In this document: piece by piece, positions 41,451 to 50,170 of the stretch
How positions within the stretch are numbered: position 1 is the first letter of the stretch
How the letters are laid out: every line of letters begins with the position of its first letter
Assembly (NCBI RefSeq): GCF_037940415.1
Contig: NZ_CP149798.1
Coordinates: forward strand, 7,163,001-7,227,000
Length of the DNA stretch: 64,000 nt
Origin: Streptomyces sp. f51
GTDB taxonomy: Bacteria > Actinomycetota > Actinomycetes > Streptomycetales > Streptomycetaceae
Direction: 5' to 3'
Program-made: the position numbers and the translations under genes
Notes under the pieces: generated by a model
Databases searched by the model: none
Seen by the model: only the letters and a program-made list of their open reading frames with translations
What the model was told of the DNA's origin: nothing

Positions 41451-42198
41451 GTCCGCCGCCCGACTGTGGGTGCTGGTGCGCCACAACGTGCTCCTCATGG
41501 CCCGCGAACCCGGCCCGGTGCTGAGCCGGATGATCCTTCCGCTCGTCTTCATCACGCTGCTGCGCCCGCTCTACATCACCGGGCAGGGCCGTACGGCCGG
41601 CACGGAACAGGCGGTCGTCGGCACGCTGGTCACCTTCTCGCTGCTCGCGCTCAGTATCTGCGGCGGCGCGATCCTGACCGAACGGCTCGGCCGGACCTGG
41701 GACCGGCTGCGCGGAACCACCCTGCGTCCCGCCGAACTGCTCGTCGGCAAGGCCGTCCCGGCCTTCGTGGCCCTGCTCGCCCAGCAGTTCCTCATCGTGG
41801 GATTCGCCGTGTGCGTCTTCGGCCTGCGTGTCCCGCACCCGTTCCTGCTCCTGGGCGTTCTGCTCAGCTGGAGCTGCACGCTCCTCGGACTCGGTGCCCT
41901 GTTCGGCGTGCTGGTGGGCAGCCTGGGCGCGCTCTCGGCCGCCTTCGACATCGGCGGGATGCTGCTGAGCAGCGTCGGCGGCGCGCTCGTCCCACTGGCC
42001 GCCCTGCCGGTCTGGGTCTCGGACGTCGCCCCGGCCTCGCCCGGCTACTGGGCCGTTCACGGCATACGCGCCGCCCTGTCCGGCGACGCGTCCACGGTGG
42101 CCGAAGCCTGCGGCACGCTGCTCGGCGTGGCGCTGGTCTGCGGATCCGTCGCCTCCGTCCGACTCCGTGGCCGCAGCGGCCGGTTGGTGGCCCTCTAG
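41440..42198 (+). CDS. ABC-2 type exporter permease (DrrB-type)
   Basis: 252 aa with six hydrophobic helices (about 24-42, 56-78, 98-125, 133-158, 166-190, 224-245). ABC-2 signature: LRGTTLRPAELLVGKAVPAF and GALVPLAALPVWVSDVAPA. ATG at 41440 after GGAGG, overlapping the ATPase end. With the ATPase it forms an exporter for drugs or hydrophobic natural products. The stop overlaps the convergent TetR stop by 4 bp, which is unusual. Confidence 0.9.
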   Translation: MPRESAARLWVLVRHNVLLMAREPGPVLSRMILPLVFITLLRPLYITGQGRTAGTEQAVVGTLVTFSLLALSICGGAILTERLGRTWDRLRGTTLRPAELLVGKAVPAFVALLAQQFLIVGFAVCVFGLRVPHPFLLLGVLLSWSCTLLGLGALFGVLVGSLGALSAAFDIGGMLLSSVGGALVPLAALPVWVSDVAPASPGYWAVHGIRAALSGDASTVAEACGTLLGVALVCGSVASVRLRGRSGRLVAL

Positions 42199-42803
42199 CG
42201 GGAAGCGGTCGGCTGCTCGGGTCGGCGCAGGCCCGCGACGAGCGTGCCGACCAGTCGTCTCGCGTCGTAGCGCGGGTCGTTGTGGGCGCCGATGCAGAGG
42301 TTGCCGATGCCGCGCATCAGCTCGTACGCCGTCGGGCCGGGGTGGATCTCGCCGGACTCGGCCGCGGCGTCCAGGAGTTGGCCGCACACGGGGAGCAGGC
42401 GGTCAAGGAAGTAGGTGTGCAGCGACTCGAACGCCGTGTTGTCGGGCTGGAGTACGGCGGCCAGTCCGTGCTTGGTGGCGAGGAAGTCGACGAACAGGTC
42501 GATCCACCGGGACAGCGCCTCGTACGGGGAACCGCTCTCGCTCAGCAGGACCGGCCCCGCCTCGGCGCACGCTTCGACCTGGTGGCGGTAGACGGCCACG
42601 ATGAGGTCGGCCCGCGTCGGGAAGTGGCGGTAGATCGTGGCCGTCCCGACGCCGGCCCTGGCGGCGACGTCGCGCACGGGTGCCTCCACGCCGGACGCGG
42701 CGAAGATCGCGGCGGCTGCGTCGAGCAGGATCTCCTGGTTGCGCCGGGCGTCGGCCCGTCGGGGGCGGCCCGCCTGTCCCGTGGCCTCGTCGCTGTCGCT
42801 CAT
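42195..42803 (-). CDS. TetR family regulator next to an aldo-keto reductase
   Basis: 202 aa. N-terminal tail rich in charged residues (MSDSDEATGQAGRPRRADAR), then the HTH (AAAIFAASGVEAPVRDVAA, GVGTATIYRHFPTRADLI) and a helical domain. The 242-bp divergent spacer with the aldo-keto reductase gene carries three related dyads (42877-42952), so that gene is the likely target. Its stop overlaps the exporter permease stop by 4 bp. Ligand unknown. Confidence 0.92.
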   Translation of the reverse strand: MSDSDEATGQAGRPRRADARRNQEILLDAAAAIFAASGVEAPVRDVAARAGVGTATIYRHFPTRADLIVAVYRHQVEACAEAGPVLLSESGSPYEALSRWIDLFVDFLATKHGLAAVLQPDNTAFESLHTYFLDRLLPVCGQLLDAAAESGEIHPGPTAYELMRGIGNLCIGAHNDPRYDARRLVGTLVAGLRRPEQPTASR

Positions 42804-42876
42804 CGTTCGCCCTTCCCTCCGTGTCCGTCCCCGCCGGGGCTCACCCGCCGCGAAGCCCCGGCCCGCTCGCAGCACT

Positions 42877-42952
42877 AAACGGGACACCGTTCCGTATCGG
42901 CTTGCGAAGCGGGACACTGTTCCGTATCGTAAAACGGGACGCCGTTCCGTTT
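42877..42952. promoter_or_regulatory. Three operators between TetR and aldo-keto reductase genes
   Basis: AAACGGGACaccGTTCCGTAT (42877-42897), AAGCGGGACactGTTCCGTAT (42907-42927) and AAACGGGACgccGTTCCGTTT (42932-42952) are dyads of CGG(G)AC...GTTCCG. Starts are 30 and 25 bp apart. The last is closest to the reductase and nearly a perfect 21-bp palindrome. Confidence 0.82.
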
Positions 42953-43045
42953 GTTCATGATGGCAGACGGGGGACCCGGCGACCAACCCGCGGCTCGCCC
43001 GCGAAGCCCTCGCAGCGGCTCGCCCGCGATGAAGGAGACACAGTC

Positions 43046-44065
43046 ATGCAGTACCGCACACTCGGCCGCACCGGTGTTCAGGTCGGCTCCCTCGCACTCG
43101 GCGCGATGAACTTCGGCAGGATCGGGCGCACCACCCAGGACGAGGCCACCGCGATCGTGGACGCGGCTCTCGACGGCGGGATCAACCTCATCGACACCGC
43201 CGACATGTACGGCGACGGCGAGTCGGAGGAGATGGTCGGCAAGGCCATCGCCGGCCGCCGCGACGACATCGTGCTGGCCACGAAGGCCGGCCTGCCCATG
43301 GGCGACGAGCGCAACCACCGCGGCGGGTCACGCCGTTGGCTGATCACCGAACTGGAGAACAGCCTGCGCAGGCTCGGGGTCGACCACGTCGATCTCTACC
43401 AGATCCACCGGTGGGACCCGGCCACCTCCGACGAGGAGACCCTGGCGGTCCTCACCGACCTCCAACGCGCGGGAAAGATCCGCTACTTCGGCTCGTCCAC
43501 CTACCCCGCCCACCGCATCGTGCAGGCCCAATGGACCGCCCGCGAGCATCACTTGAGGCCCTTCGTCACCGAACAGCCCAGCTACTCCATCCTGCAACGG
43601 GGGATCGAGGCCCATGTCCTGCCCGTGACCGAGGAGTACGGCCTCGGTGTCCTGGCCTGGAGCCCGCTGGCCTCGGGCTGGCTGTCCGGCGCGGTCAGGA
43701 AGGGGCGTGACATCACCACCAGCCGCTCGGGGCTCATGCCGCAGCGCTTCGACATCGGCGCCGACTTCAACCGGGCCAGGCTCGACGCCGTGGAGAAGCT
43801 GGCGGAGGTCGCCGAGCAGGCGGGGCTCACCATGATCCAGCTCGCGCTCGGATTCGTGACCGCGCATCCGGCCGTGACGAGCGCGCTCATAGGACCCCGC
43901 ACGACGGACCACCTGCACGCGCAGCTCGCCGCCGCCGACACCGTGCTCCCCGCCGACATCCTCGACGCCGTCGACGCGATCGTGGCCCCCGGCACGGACC
44001 TCGCCCCGCACGAGAAGTTCGACACCCCGCCGGCGCTCCTCGACCCCTCGCTGCGACGCCGCTGA
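43046..44065 (+). CDS. Aldo/keto reductase
   Basis: 339 aa. MQYRTLGRTGVQVGSLALGA opens the TIM barrel. The catalytic set is visible as D50, Y55 (NLIDTADMYGDGE), K80 (VLATKAGLP) and H121 (DLYQIHRWDP). The C-terminal NADPH-binding region holds TSALIGPRTTDHL. These enzymes reduce aldehydes or ketones with NADPH. AAGGAG precedes the ATG by 7 nt. Placed under the divergent TetR with three operators, it may detoxify a reactive carbonyl that also acts as the inducer. Confidence 0.92.
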   Translation: MQYRTLGRTGVQVGSLALGAMNFGRIGRTTQDEATAIVDAALDGGINLIDTADMYGDGESEEMVGKAIAGRRDDIVLATKAGLPMGDERNHRGGSRRWLITELENSLRRLGVDHVDLYQIHRWDPATSDEETLAVLTDLQRAGKIRYFGSSTYPAHRIVQAQWTAREHHLRPFVTEQPSYSILQRGIEAHVLPVTEEYGLGVLAWSPLASGWLSGAVRKGRDITTSRSGLMPQRFDIGADFNRARLDAVEKLAEVAEQAGLTMIQLALGFVTAHPAVTSALIGPRTTDHLHAQLAAADTVLPADILDAVDAIVAPGTDLAPHEKFDTPPALLDPSLRRR

Positions 44066-44144
44066 TCCCCCGGAACCCCGTGTATCGCCGGCGTATCGGA
44101 AACCGCATACGCCGCCGCAACCGGTGCTCCGCTTGACTGGCCGC

Positions 44145-44858
44145 ATGAGTCACAACGCACCCCTGTCGGCACCTCCCCGCCGCGCGCGCGGGACCGTGCT
44201 CCTCGGCCTCGCGGTCCTCGTTCTGGCGGGCGCCCTGTTCGTCATACGTCGGCCGCTCATGATGTCCGCCCCGCGGTGCGTGGCCGGGCACTGGCACGGC
44301 TGCTACGACACGTTCAACGGTGTGGTGCTCATGGCGCTGGTCGCGGTGCCGTTGTCCGTGCTGATCGCGTGGGCGCTCGCGTCCTGGCGGCAGGCCCGAG
44401 GTGCCACTTCGACCTGGGCGTGGCGCCGGTCGCTGGCCGAGGTGGGCATGGTCCACGGGACGGTGCCGTTCCTGTGGCTGACGATGATGCCCGGCCTGGC
44501 GCCCGGCGTCGCTCCCCGCCGCGTCAGTCTCGTACCCCTGCGGGATCTGGTCACGATGGGCGCGGGCGGGATCATCGGCAACCTGCTGGTCTTCGCGGCG
44601 CTGGGATTCTTCGCCCCCATGCGGTTCGCGTCCCTTGCGTCCGTGCCGAGGGTCCTGGCGCTGGGGGCGGGCTGCTCGGTCCTGGTCGAGGTCGCGCAGT
44701 ACGTCCTGTGGCTGGACCGGGTGTCCTCCGTGGACGACGTCCTGGTCAACGCCACCGGCGCGGTCCTGGCCGGACTCGCGTCGCGCCGCTGGTGGCGCAC
44801 CCGGGACCAGGCGCACGCGGACCGGCCCCGGCAGCCCGAGCCGGTGCGGGCCCGCTGA
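44145..44858 (+). CDS. VanZ-like family membrane protein
   Basis: 237 aa with about five hydrophobic helices. The VanZ core motif is IIGNLLVFAALGFFAPMRF, with GCSVLVEVAQYVLWLDRVSS and DDVLVNATGAVLAGLASRRW. VanZ proteins can alter teicoplanin sensitivity but most are of unknown function. ATG at 44145 with no good SD. It precedes a two-component pair by 60 bp on the same strand, so it is probably their co-regulated target or sensor partner. Confidence 0.88.
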   Translation: MSHNAPLSAPPRRARGTVLLGLAVLVLAGALFVIRRPLMMSAPRCVAGHWHGCYDTFNGVVLMALVAVPLSVLIAWALASWRQARGATSTWAWRRSLAEVGMVHGTVPFLWLTMMPGLAPGVAPRRVSLVPLRDLVTMGAGGIIGNLLVFAALGFFAPMRFASLASVPRVLALGAGCSVLVEVAQYVLWLDRVSSVDDVLVNATGAVLAGLASRRWWRTRDQAHADRPRQPEPVRAR

Positions 44859-44917
44859 CCGGCGTGCCCGCGTCGCCGCATACGACGGCGATATGCCGTC
44901 CTGCTTAGGCTTCGGGC

Positions 44918-45607
44918 ATGCGCGTACTGATCGTGGAGGACGAGCCCTATCTGGCGGAGGCCGTCCGTGACGGTCTGCGGCTGGAGGCGATCGCCGCCGA
45001 CATCGCGGGCGACGGCGACTCCGCCCTGGAACTGCTCGGCGTCAACTCCTACGACCTCGCGGTCCTCGACCGCGACATCCCCGGCCCCTCGGGGGACGAG
45101 GTCGCCCGGCGCATCGTCGCCTCCGGCAGCGGCATCCCGATCCTCATGCTCACCGCGGCCGACCGGATCGACGACAAGGCGTCCGGCTTCGAACTCGGCG
45201 CCGACGACTACCTGACCAAGCCCTTCGAGCTGCGGGAACTCGTGATGCGGCTCAGGGCGCTCGACCGCAGGCGCGCGTACGCCCGGCCGCCGGTCCGCGA
45301 GATCGCGGGCCTGCGGCTGGACCCGTTCCGCCGGGAGGTCTTCCGCGACGGACGTCATGTCGCCCTCACCCGGAAGCAGTTCGCCGTGCTCGAAGTCCTC
45401 GTCGCCGCCGAAGGCGGTGTCATCAGCGCCGAAGAGCTGCTCGGGCGGGCCTGGGACGAGAACGCCAACCCGTTCACCAACGCCGTCCGCATCACCGTCT
45501 CCGCACTGCGCAAACGACTCGGCGAGCCCTGGATCATCGCCACCGTGCCAGGCGTCGGCTACCGGATCGACACCGGCACCGGCACCTCGGACCCCCGCGG
45601 TGAATAG
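44918..45607 (+). CDS. OmpR-family response regulator
   Basis: 229 aa. REC domain with acidic VEDEP, phospho-acceptor D51 (YDLAVLDRDIPGPSG) and K101 (DYLTKPFELREL), then a winged-helix DNA-binding domain (LTRKQFAVLEVLVAAEGGVI, VRITVSALRKRLGEP, VPGVGYRI). Its last codons overlap the kinase gene by 8 bp. It should control the VanZ gene or envelope functions. Confidence 0.94.
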   Translation: MRVLIVEDEPYLAEAVRDGLRLEAIAADIAGDGDSALELLGVNSYDLAVLDRDIPGPSGDEVARRIVASGSGIPILMLTAADRIDDKASGFELGADDYLTKPFELRELVMRLRALDRRRAYARPPVREIAGLRLDPFRREVFRDGRHVALTRKQFAVLEVLVAAEGGVISAEELLGRAWDENANPFTNAVRITVSALRKRLGEPWIIATVPGVGYRIDTGTGTSDPRGE

Positions 45608-46703
45608 ACGTCCCGGGCACAGTGCCCGGCTGAGGCTCACCCTCAGCTATGCCGGGTTCCTCTTCGTCGCCGGCACCCTCCTGCTGGCCGTGATGTGGGT
45701 GTTCGTGCTGCGCTGGCTGCCGACGGCCGACCCCCGGCTCCTCCAGAAGACGTACGGCGCCGTGATCATCGTCGGGCCGAGCCGCACCGACCTCCTGCGC
45801 GGCTTCGCCCCGGCCGCGGGCGTCGCGCTGGCCTTCCTGCTGGCGTTCGGCCTGCTCGGGGGATGGATCCTCGCCGGCCGGATGCTCTCGCCGCTCGCGC
45901 GGATCACCGGCGCGGTGCGGACGGCCGCGCACGGATCGCTGTCGCACCGGATCCGCATGAAGGGCCGCCAGGACGAGTTCCGCGAACTCTCCGACGCCTT
46001 CGACTCGATGCTCGAACAACTCGAGTCCCATGTCGCCGAGCAGAGACGGTTCGCCGCGAACGCCTCCCATGAACTGCGCACCCCGCTGACGATCTCGCGC
46101 ACGCTCCTGGACGTCGCCCGCAAGGACCCCACGAGGGACCGGGACGAACTCATCGAGCAGCTGCACGCCGTCAACACACGGGCGATCGACCTCACCGAGG
46201 CCCTCCTGCTGCTCAGCCGCAGCGATCGCGGGGACTTCCCCCGCGAGAGCGTCGACCTCTCCCTCATCGCCGAGGAGGCCGCCGAAACGCTGCTCCCGCT
46301 CGCCGAGCAACGCCGGATCACGCTCGACGTCACCGGCGAGGCGGCCCGGACCAGTGGTTCCGCGGAGCTCCTGCTGCGGATGGTGGCGAACCTCGTCCAG
46401 AACGCCGTCGTCCACAACATCCCCGACGGCGGCACCGTGACCGTCCACACGGAGGCGCACGGTGACACGAGCGTGCTGCGCGTCGAGAACACCGGCCGGC
46501 CGCTCGCGCCGGAACTGCTGCCGACCCTGACCGAACCGTTCCGGCGGGGCACGGAACGCGTCCGCACCGACGAGCACGCGGGCGTGGGCCTCGGACTCGC
46601 CATCGTGGCGGGCGTCGTCCGCGCCCACGACGGGACCCTCGAACTCCTCGCCCGCCCCGAGGGCGGTCTCCTCGTCACGGTCCGGCTGCCCGCAGGACCG
46701 TGA
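45600..46703 (+). CDS. Sensor histidine kinase
   Basis: 367 aa from the GTG at 45600. Two transmembrane helices (about 17-38, 72-93) enclose a short extracytoplasmic loop of about 33 residues. HAMP region, HisKA with H157 in NASHELRTPLTISR, and HATPase_c (VANLVQNAVVHNI, HAGVGLGLAIVAGVV). The short sensor loop suggests sensing within the membrane rather than of a large ligand. It is translationally coupled to the regulator. Confidence 0.93.
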   Translation: MNRRPGHSARLRLTLSYAGFLFVAGTLLLAVMWVFVLRWLPTADPRLLQKTYGAVIIVGPSRTDLLRGFAPAAGVALAFLLAFGLLGGWILAGRMLSPLARITGAVRTAAHGSLSHRIRMKGRQDEFRELSDAFDSMLEQLESHVAEQRRFAANASHELRTPLTISRTLLDVARKDPTRDRDELIEQLHAVNTRAIDLTEALLLLSRSDRGDFPRESVDLSLIAEEAAETLLPLAEQRRITLDVTGEAARTSGSAELLLRMVANLVQNAVVHNIPDGGTVTVHTEAHGDTSVLRVENTGRPLAPELLPTLTEPFRRGTERVRTDEHAGVGLGLAIVAGVVRAHDGTLELLARPEGGLLVTVRLPAGP

Positions 46704-46711
46704 GCCCGGAC

Positions 46712-48127
46712 TCAGCGCCCCTTGCGCACCCGGGCCGCCGCGCGGGCCTCCGCCGCCTTGCGGGCGTCCGCGGTCTTGCGCGACTCCTTGCCGGCGCGTC
46801 CGGGACGGGTGCCCATACCGCGGAACGGCGCGTTGCCCGTACTCGTCTTCGGTCCCGTCGGCGGGCGCCTGGCCCCGGTGATGGCGCTCAGCGCGGCCTC
46901 GCCCGAGCGCACCTGTGTCTCGGTGGGCCGGATGCCCGCCTCGGACATCAGCCGGTTCACGTCACGGCGCTGGTCGGGGGTGACCAGGGTGACCACCTTC
47001 CCGGACTCGCCGGCGCGGGCGGTGCGCCCGCCGCGGTGCAGATAGTCCTTGGCGTCGGCGGGCGGGTCCACGTTGACGACGAGGTCGAGCGCGTCGATGT
47101 GAATGCCCCGCGCGGCGACGTTGGTGGCCACCAGCACGTTGATCTCGTCGTTCTTGAACTGGGCGAGCGTGTGCGTGCGCTGCGGCTGCGACTTCCCGCT
47201 GTGCAGGGCGGAGGCGCGGATACCGCTGGCCCGCAGGTGACGGGTGAACTGGTCCACGCCCGCCTTGGTGTCCAGGAACATCAGCACCCGGCCGTCACGG
47301 GCGGCGATCTCGGTCGCCGTCGCGTACTTGTCGGCGCCGTGGATGTTCAGTACGTGGTGCTCCATCGTGGCGACCGAGCCCTCGACCCGGTCGACCGAGG
47401 CGAGCACCGGGTCGTGGAGGTACTTCCGGACGAGCTGGTCCACGTTGTGGTCGAGCGTCGCCGAGAACAGCAGCCGCTGCCCGTCGGCACGCACCTGGTC
47501 CATCAGGTCCGAGACCTGGGGCAGGAAGCCGAGGTCGCACATCTGGTCTGCCTCGTCCAGCACCGTGATCCGCACCTGGTTCAGGAGGCAGTCCCGGCGT
47601 GACACCAGATCGGTCAGCCGCCCCGGCGTCGCGATGAGCACCTCGACGCCGGTGCGCAGCTGTGCCTGCTGCCGGTTGATCGAGAGACCGCCCACCACCG
47701 TCGCCAGCCGTACGTTCAGGGTCCGCGCGTACGGCTCCAGCGCGTCGCTCACCTGCTGGGCCAGCTCGCGGGTCGGCACCAGGACCAGGGCCAGGGGCCG
47801 CTTGGCCTCGGCCCGGAGACCGGCGGTCCGGGCCAGCAGGGCAAGTCCGAAGGCCAGCGTCTTGCCGGAGCCGGTCCTGGCCCGGCCGAGGACGTCGTGT
47901 CCGGCCAGGGCGTTCGGCAGGGTCGCGGCCTGGATCGGGAAGGGCTCCGTCACCCCGAGCCCGGTCATCTCGGCCACCAGTGCCGCCGGCAGGCCGAGCG
48001 CGTCGAAGGAAGCGGCGGGAGGCAGGCCGGTGCCCGGTCCGGACGGCGCCGCCCGGGAGCCGCCCCGCGGCGCCGGGTGCTGCCCGCCGGCGTCGGATCG
48101 TCCGGGGGCCGGCGGCTTCGCGTTCAT
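46712..48127 (-). CDS. DEAD-box RNA helicase (RhlE type)
   Basis: 471 aa. Q motif (EPFPIQAATLP), Walker A GRARTGSGKTLAFGL, PTRELA, GG-T PGR, DEAD as VLDEADQM, SAT, the helicase C-domain motifs (ARGIHI, HRGGRTARAG) and a basic tail (RKTADARKAAEARAAARVRK). It unwinds or remodels RNA using ATP, typically in ribosome assembly or cold adaptation. Starts at 48127 after a stretch rich in Pro and Gly. Only 8 bp separates its end from the kinase stop, a convergent boundary. Confidence 0.93.
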   Translation of the reverse strand: MNAKPPAPGRSDAGGQHPAPRGGSRAAPSGPGTGLPPAASFDALGLPAALVAEMTGLGVTEPFPIQAATLPNALAGHDVLGRARTGSGKTLAFGLALLARTAGLRAEAKRPLALVLVPTRELAQQVSDALEPYARTLNVRLATVVGGLSINRQQAQLRTGVEVLIATPGRLTDLVSRRDCLLNQVRITVLDEADQMCDLGFLPQVSDLMDQVRADGQRLLFSATLDHNVDQLVRKYLHDPVLASVDRVEGSVATMEHHVLNIHGADKYATATEIAARDGRVLMFLDTKAGVDQFTRHLRASGIRASALHSGKSQPQRTHTLAQFKNDEINVLVATNVAARGIHIDALDLVVNVDPPADAKDYLHRGGRTARAGESGKVVTLVTPDQRRDVNRLMSEAGIRPTETQVRSGEAALSAITGARRPPTGPKTSTGNAPFRGMGTRPGRAGKESRKTADARKAAEARAAARVRKGR

Positions 48128-48412
48128 GGGGAACCTTCCTCAGTTGGACGCCCGGGAACGCCCCGGGGCCCGTACCCCTCGGCACGGGCCCCGGTGACTT
48201 CGAAGCGTGCCCCCCATTTTACCAGCGGCCCCGGGCGCGGCGGGGTCCGGCCGCCCGCCGGACCCCGCCGATGTGACCTGCTTCCTTGCGATCGGTGCCC
48301 CGGTGTGGCAAGCATCTGCGCAACGAGTCTCCGAAGAACTGTTATTCGAGGTTCCGCGGGCGGTCTCCCAGACAACGGCAGCATCGTTCGGAGTCGAGGA
48401 CAGGGAAGTTTT

Positions 48413-50065
48413 ATGAGGAGACAGAACCCGGTGGATCCGGCGGCACTGGTGACTGCCGCCCGGTCGGGCGACCCGGCGGCTCAGGACGCCCTGGTGAGCG
48501 CCTATCTCCCCTTGGTCTACAACATCGTCGGACGCGCGCTGAACGGTTCCGTGGACGTCGACGACGTCGTGCAGAACACCATGCTCCGTGCCCTGGACGG
48601 GCTTGAGGGCCTGCGCTGTCCTGAGAACTTCCGCTCCTGGCTCGTGGCGATCGCGATGAACCAGGTCCGCGGGCACTGGCGGGAGCGCCTGCTCGCCCCG
48701 GACGGGGTGGAGGAGGCGGAGGACCTCGCGGACCCGGGCGCCGACTTCGTGGACCTGACCATGGTGCGGCTCCAGCTGTCGGGCCAGCGCCGGGAGACCG
48801 CGCTCGCGACCCGCTGGCTCGAACCCGACGACCGCGGCGTGCTCTCCCTGTGGTGGCTGGAGTGCGCCGGTGAACTGACCCGGACCGAGGTGGCCGAGGC
48901 GCTGGAACTCTCGCCACAGCACGCGGCGGTCCAAGTGCAGCGGATGAAGGCGCAGTTGGAGACCGCACGAGTGGTCGTACGAGCCCTCGCCGCCGGTCCG
49001 GACTGTCAGGAACTGCGCGGTGTCCTCGCCTCGTGGGACGGCCGGCCCTCGTCGCTGTGGCGCAAGCGGATCGCCCGGCACGCCCGCGATTGTGTCCGCT
49101 GTTCCGGACTGTGGAGCGGACTGATGCCCGCGGAGGGGCTGCTGGCCGGACTGGCGCTCGTCGCCGTGGCGCCGGGGCTGACCGCGGCGCTGCGGAGCGC
49201 GTCGGGAGGGATGGCGGCCACGGGTTCGGCATCACGCACCCCGGCCGCGGCGGGGCGCGGGGAGACGGGTTCGGCGGGGCACGGGCGCCGGGCGCCCCGC
49301 GGACGGGCGGCCTCGCGCGGCGAGGCGCGCAGGCGCCGGCGCGCACGACGCCGGGCCCTGGGCGGTGCCCTCGTGGCGGTCTGCGTGGCGGGCGGCGGAC
49401 TCTGGTACTTCGACCTCGGGCCCGGATCGCGGACGGACGACGCCGGTCCCACGCGGGCCGCGGACACCCCCGTCGTGGACCTCTCGGCACCGGACGCCTC
49501 CGGCACCTCCTCCGCGACGGCCACCGCCTCGCCTTCCCCCTCGCCGTCCGCGTCCCCGTCGAGAAAGCCGAAGGCGTCCAGGGCGTCGCGTCGTCCCGCC
49601 GTGCCGACCAGGTCGGCCGCCGCGACCTCGGCCGCGCCGACGCGGAGGGCGTCCGGCGTGCCGCAGACGCAGTCGGCACCGACGACGACGGTGGGGCAGG
49701 TGGTCGCGCTCGTGAACAAGGAGCGGGCGGCCGCGGGCTGCGGTCCCGTCACGGAGGACCCGCAGCTGGAGAAGGCGGCTCAGGCCCACTCCGACGACAT
49801 GGCCGCCCGGAACTTCTTCGAGCACACCAACCCCGACGGCGCCGATCCGGGGCAGCGCATCACCGCCGCCGGATACCAGTGGTCCACGTACGGCGAGAAC
49901 ATCGCCATGGGGCAGCAGACCCCGCAGTCCGTGATGGACTCCTGGATGAACAGCCCGGGGCACCGCGCGAACATCCTCAACTGCTCGTTCAAGAACATCG
50001 GTGTCGGTGTGCACCGGGGTTCGGGCGGCCCTTGGTGGACCCAGGACTTCGGGGCGAAGCTGTGA
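48413..50065 (+). CDS. ECF sigma factor fused through a membrane segment to a secreted CAP domain
   Basis: 550 aa, one continuous open frame. Residues 20-95 are sigma region 2 (DVDDVVQNTMLRALDGLEGL, SWLVAIAMNQVRGHWR). Region 4 is about 125-190. A Hx3Cx2C zinc-finger-like piece (H223, C227, C230) resembles a ZAS anti-sigma motif. A basic stretch (RGEARRRRRARRRALG) is followed by a transmembrane helix at 316-332, a Ser/Pro linker, and a CAP/SCP domain at 426-550 (FFEHTNPDG, STYGENIAMG, WMNSPGHRANIL). So sigma, anti-sigma-like and extracytoplasmic domains are on one polypeptide. ATG at 48413 with AGGGAAG. Confidence 0.93.
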   Translation: MRRQNPVDPAALVTAARSGDPAAQDALVSAYLPLVYNIVGRALNGSVDVDDVVQNTMLRALDGLEGLRCPENFRSWLVAIAMNQVRGHWRERLLAPDGVEEAEDLADPGADFVDLTMVRLQLSGQRRETALATRWLEPDDRGVLSLWWLECAGELTRTEVAEALELSPQHAAVQVQRMKAQLETARVVVRALAAGPDCQELRGVLASWDGRPSSLWRKRIARHARDCVRCSGLWSGLMPAEGLLAGLALVAVAPGLTAALRSASGGMAATGSASRTPAAAGRGETGSAGHGRRAPRGRAASRGEARRRRRARRRALGGALVAVCVAGGGLWYFDLGPGSRTDDAGPTRAADTPVVDLSAPDASGTSSATATASPSPSPSASPSRKPKASRASRRPAVPTRSAAATSAAPTRRASGVPQTQSAPTTTVGQVVALVNKERAAAGCGPVTEDPQLEKAAQAHSDDMAARNFFEHTNPDGADPGQRITAAGYQWSTYGENIAMGQQTPQSVMDSWMNSPGHRANILNCSFKNIGVGVHRGSGGPWWTQDFGAKL

Positions 50066-50170
50066 GGCCGGGCGCCGCCTCCCCCGCCGGGGAGCCGCCG
50101 CTCGTGGCCGGACCGGACGCAGCTCGGGGGTCGGCACGTCTCAGGCACGCACCGTGGGGGCGGCCGCGTC

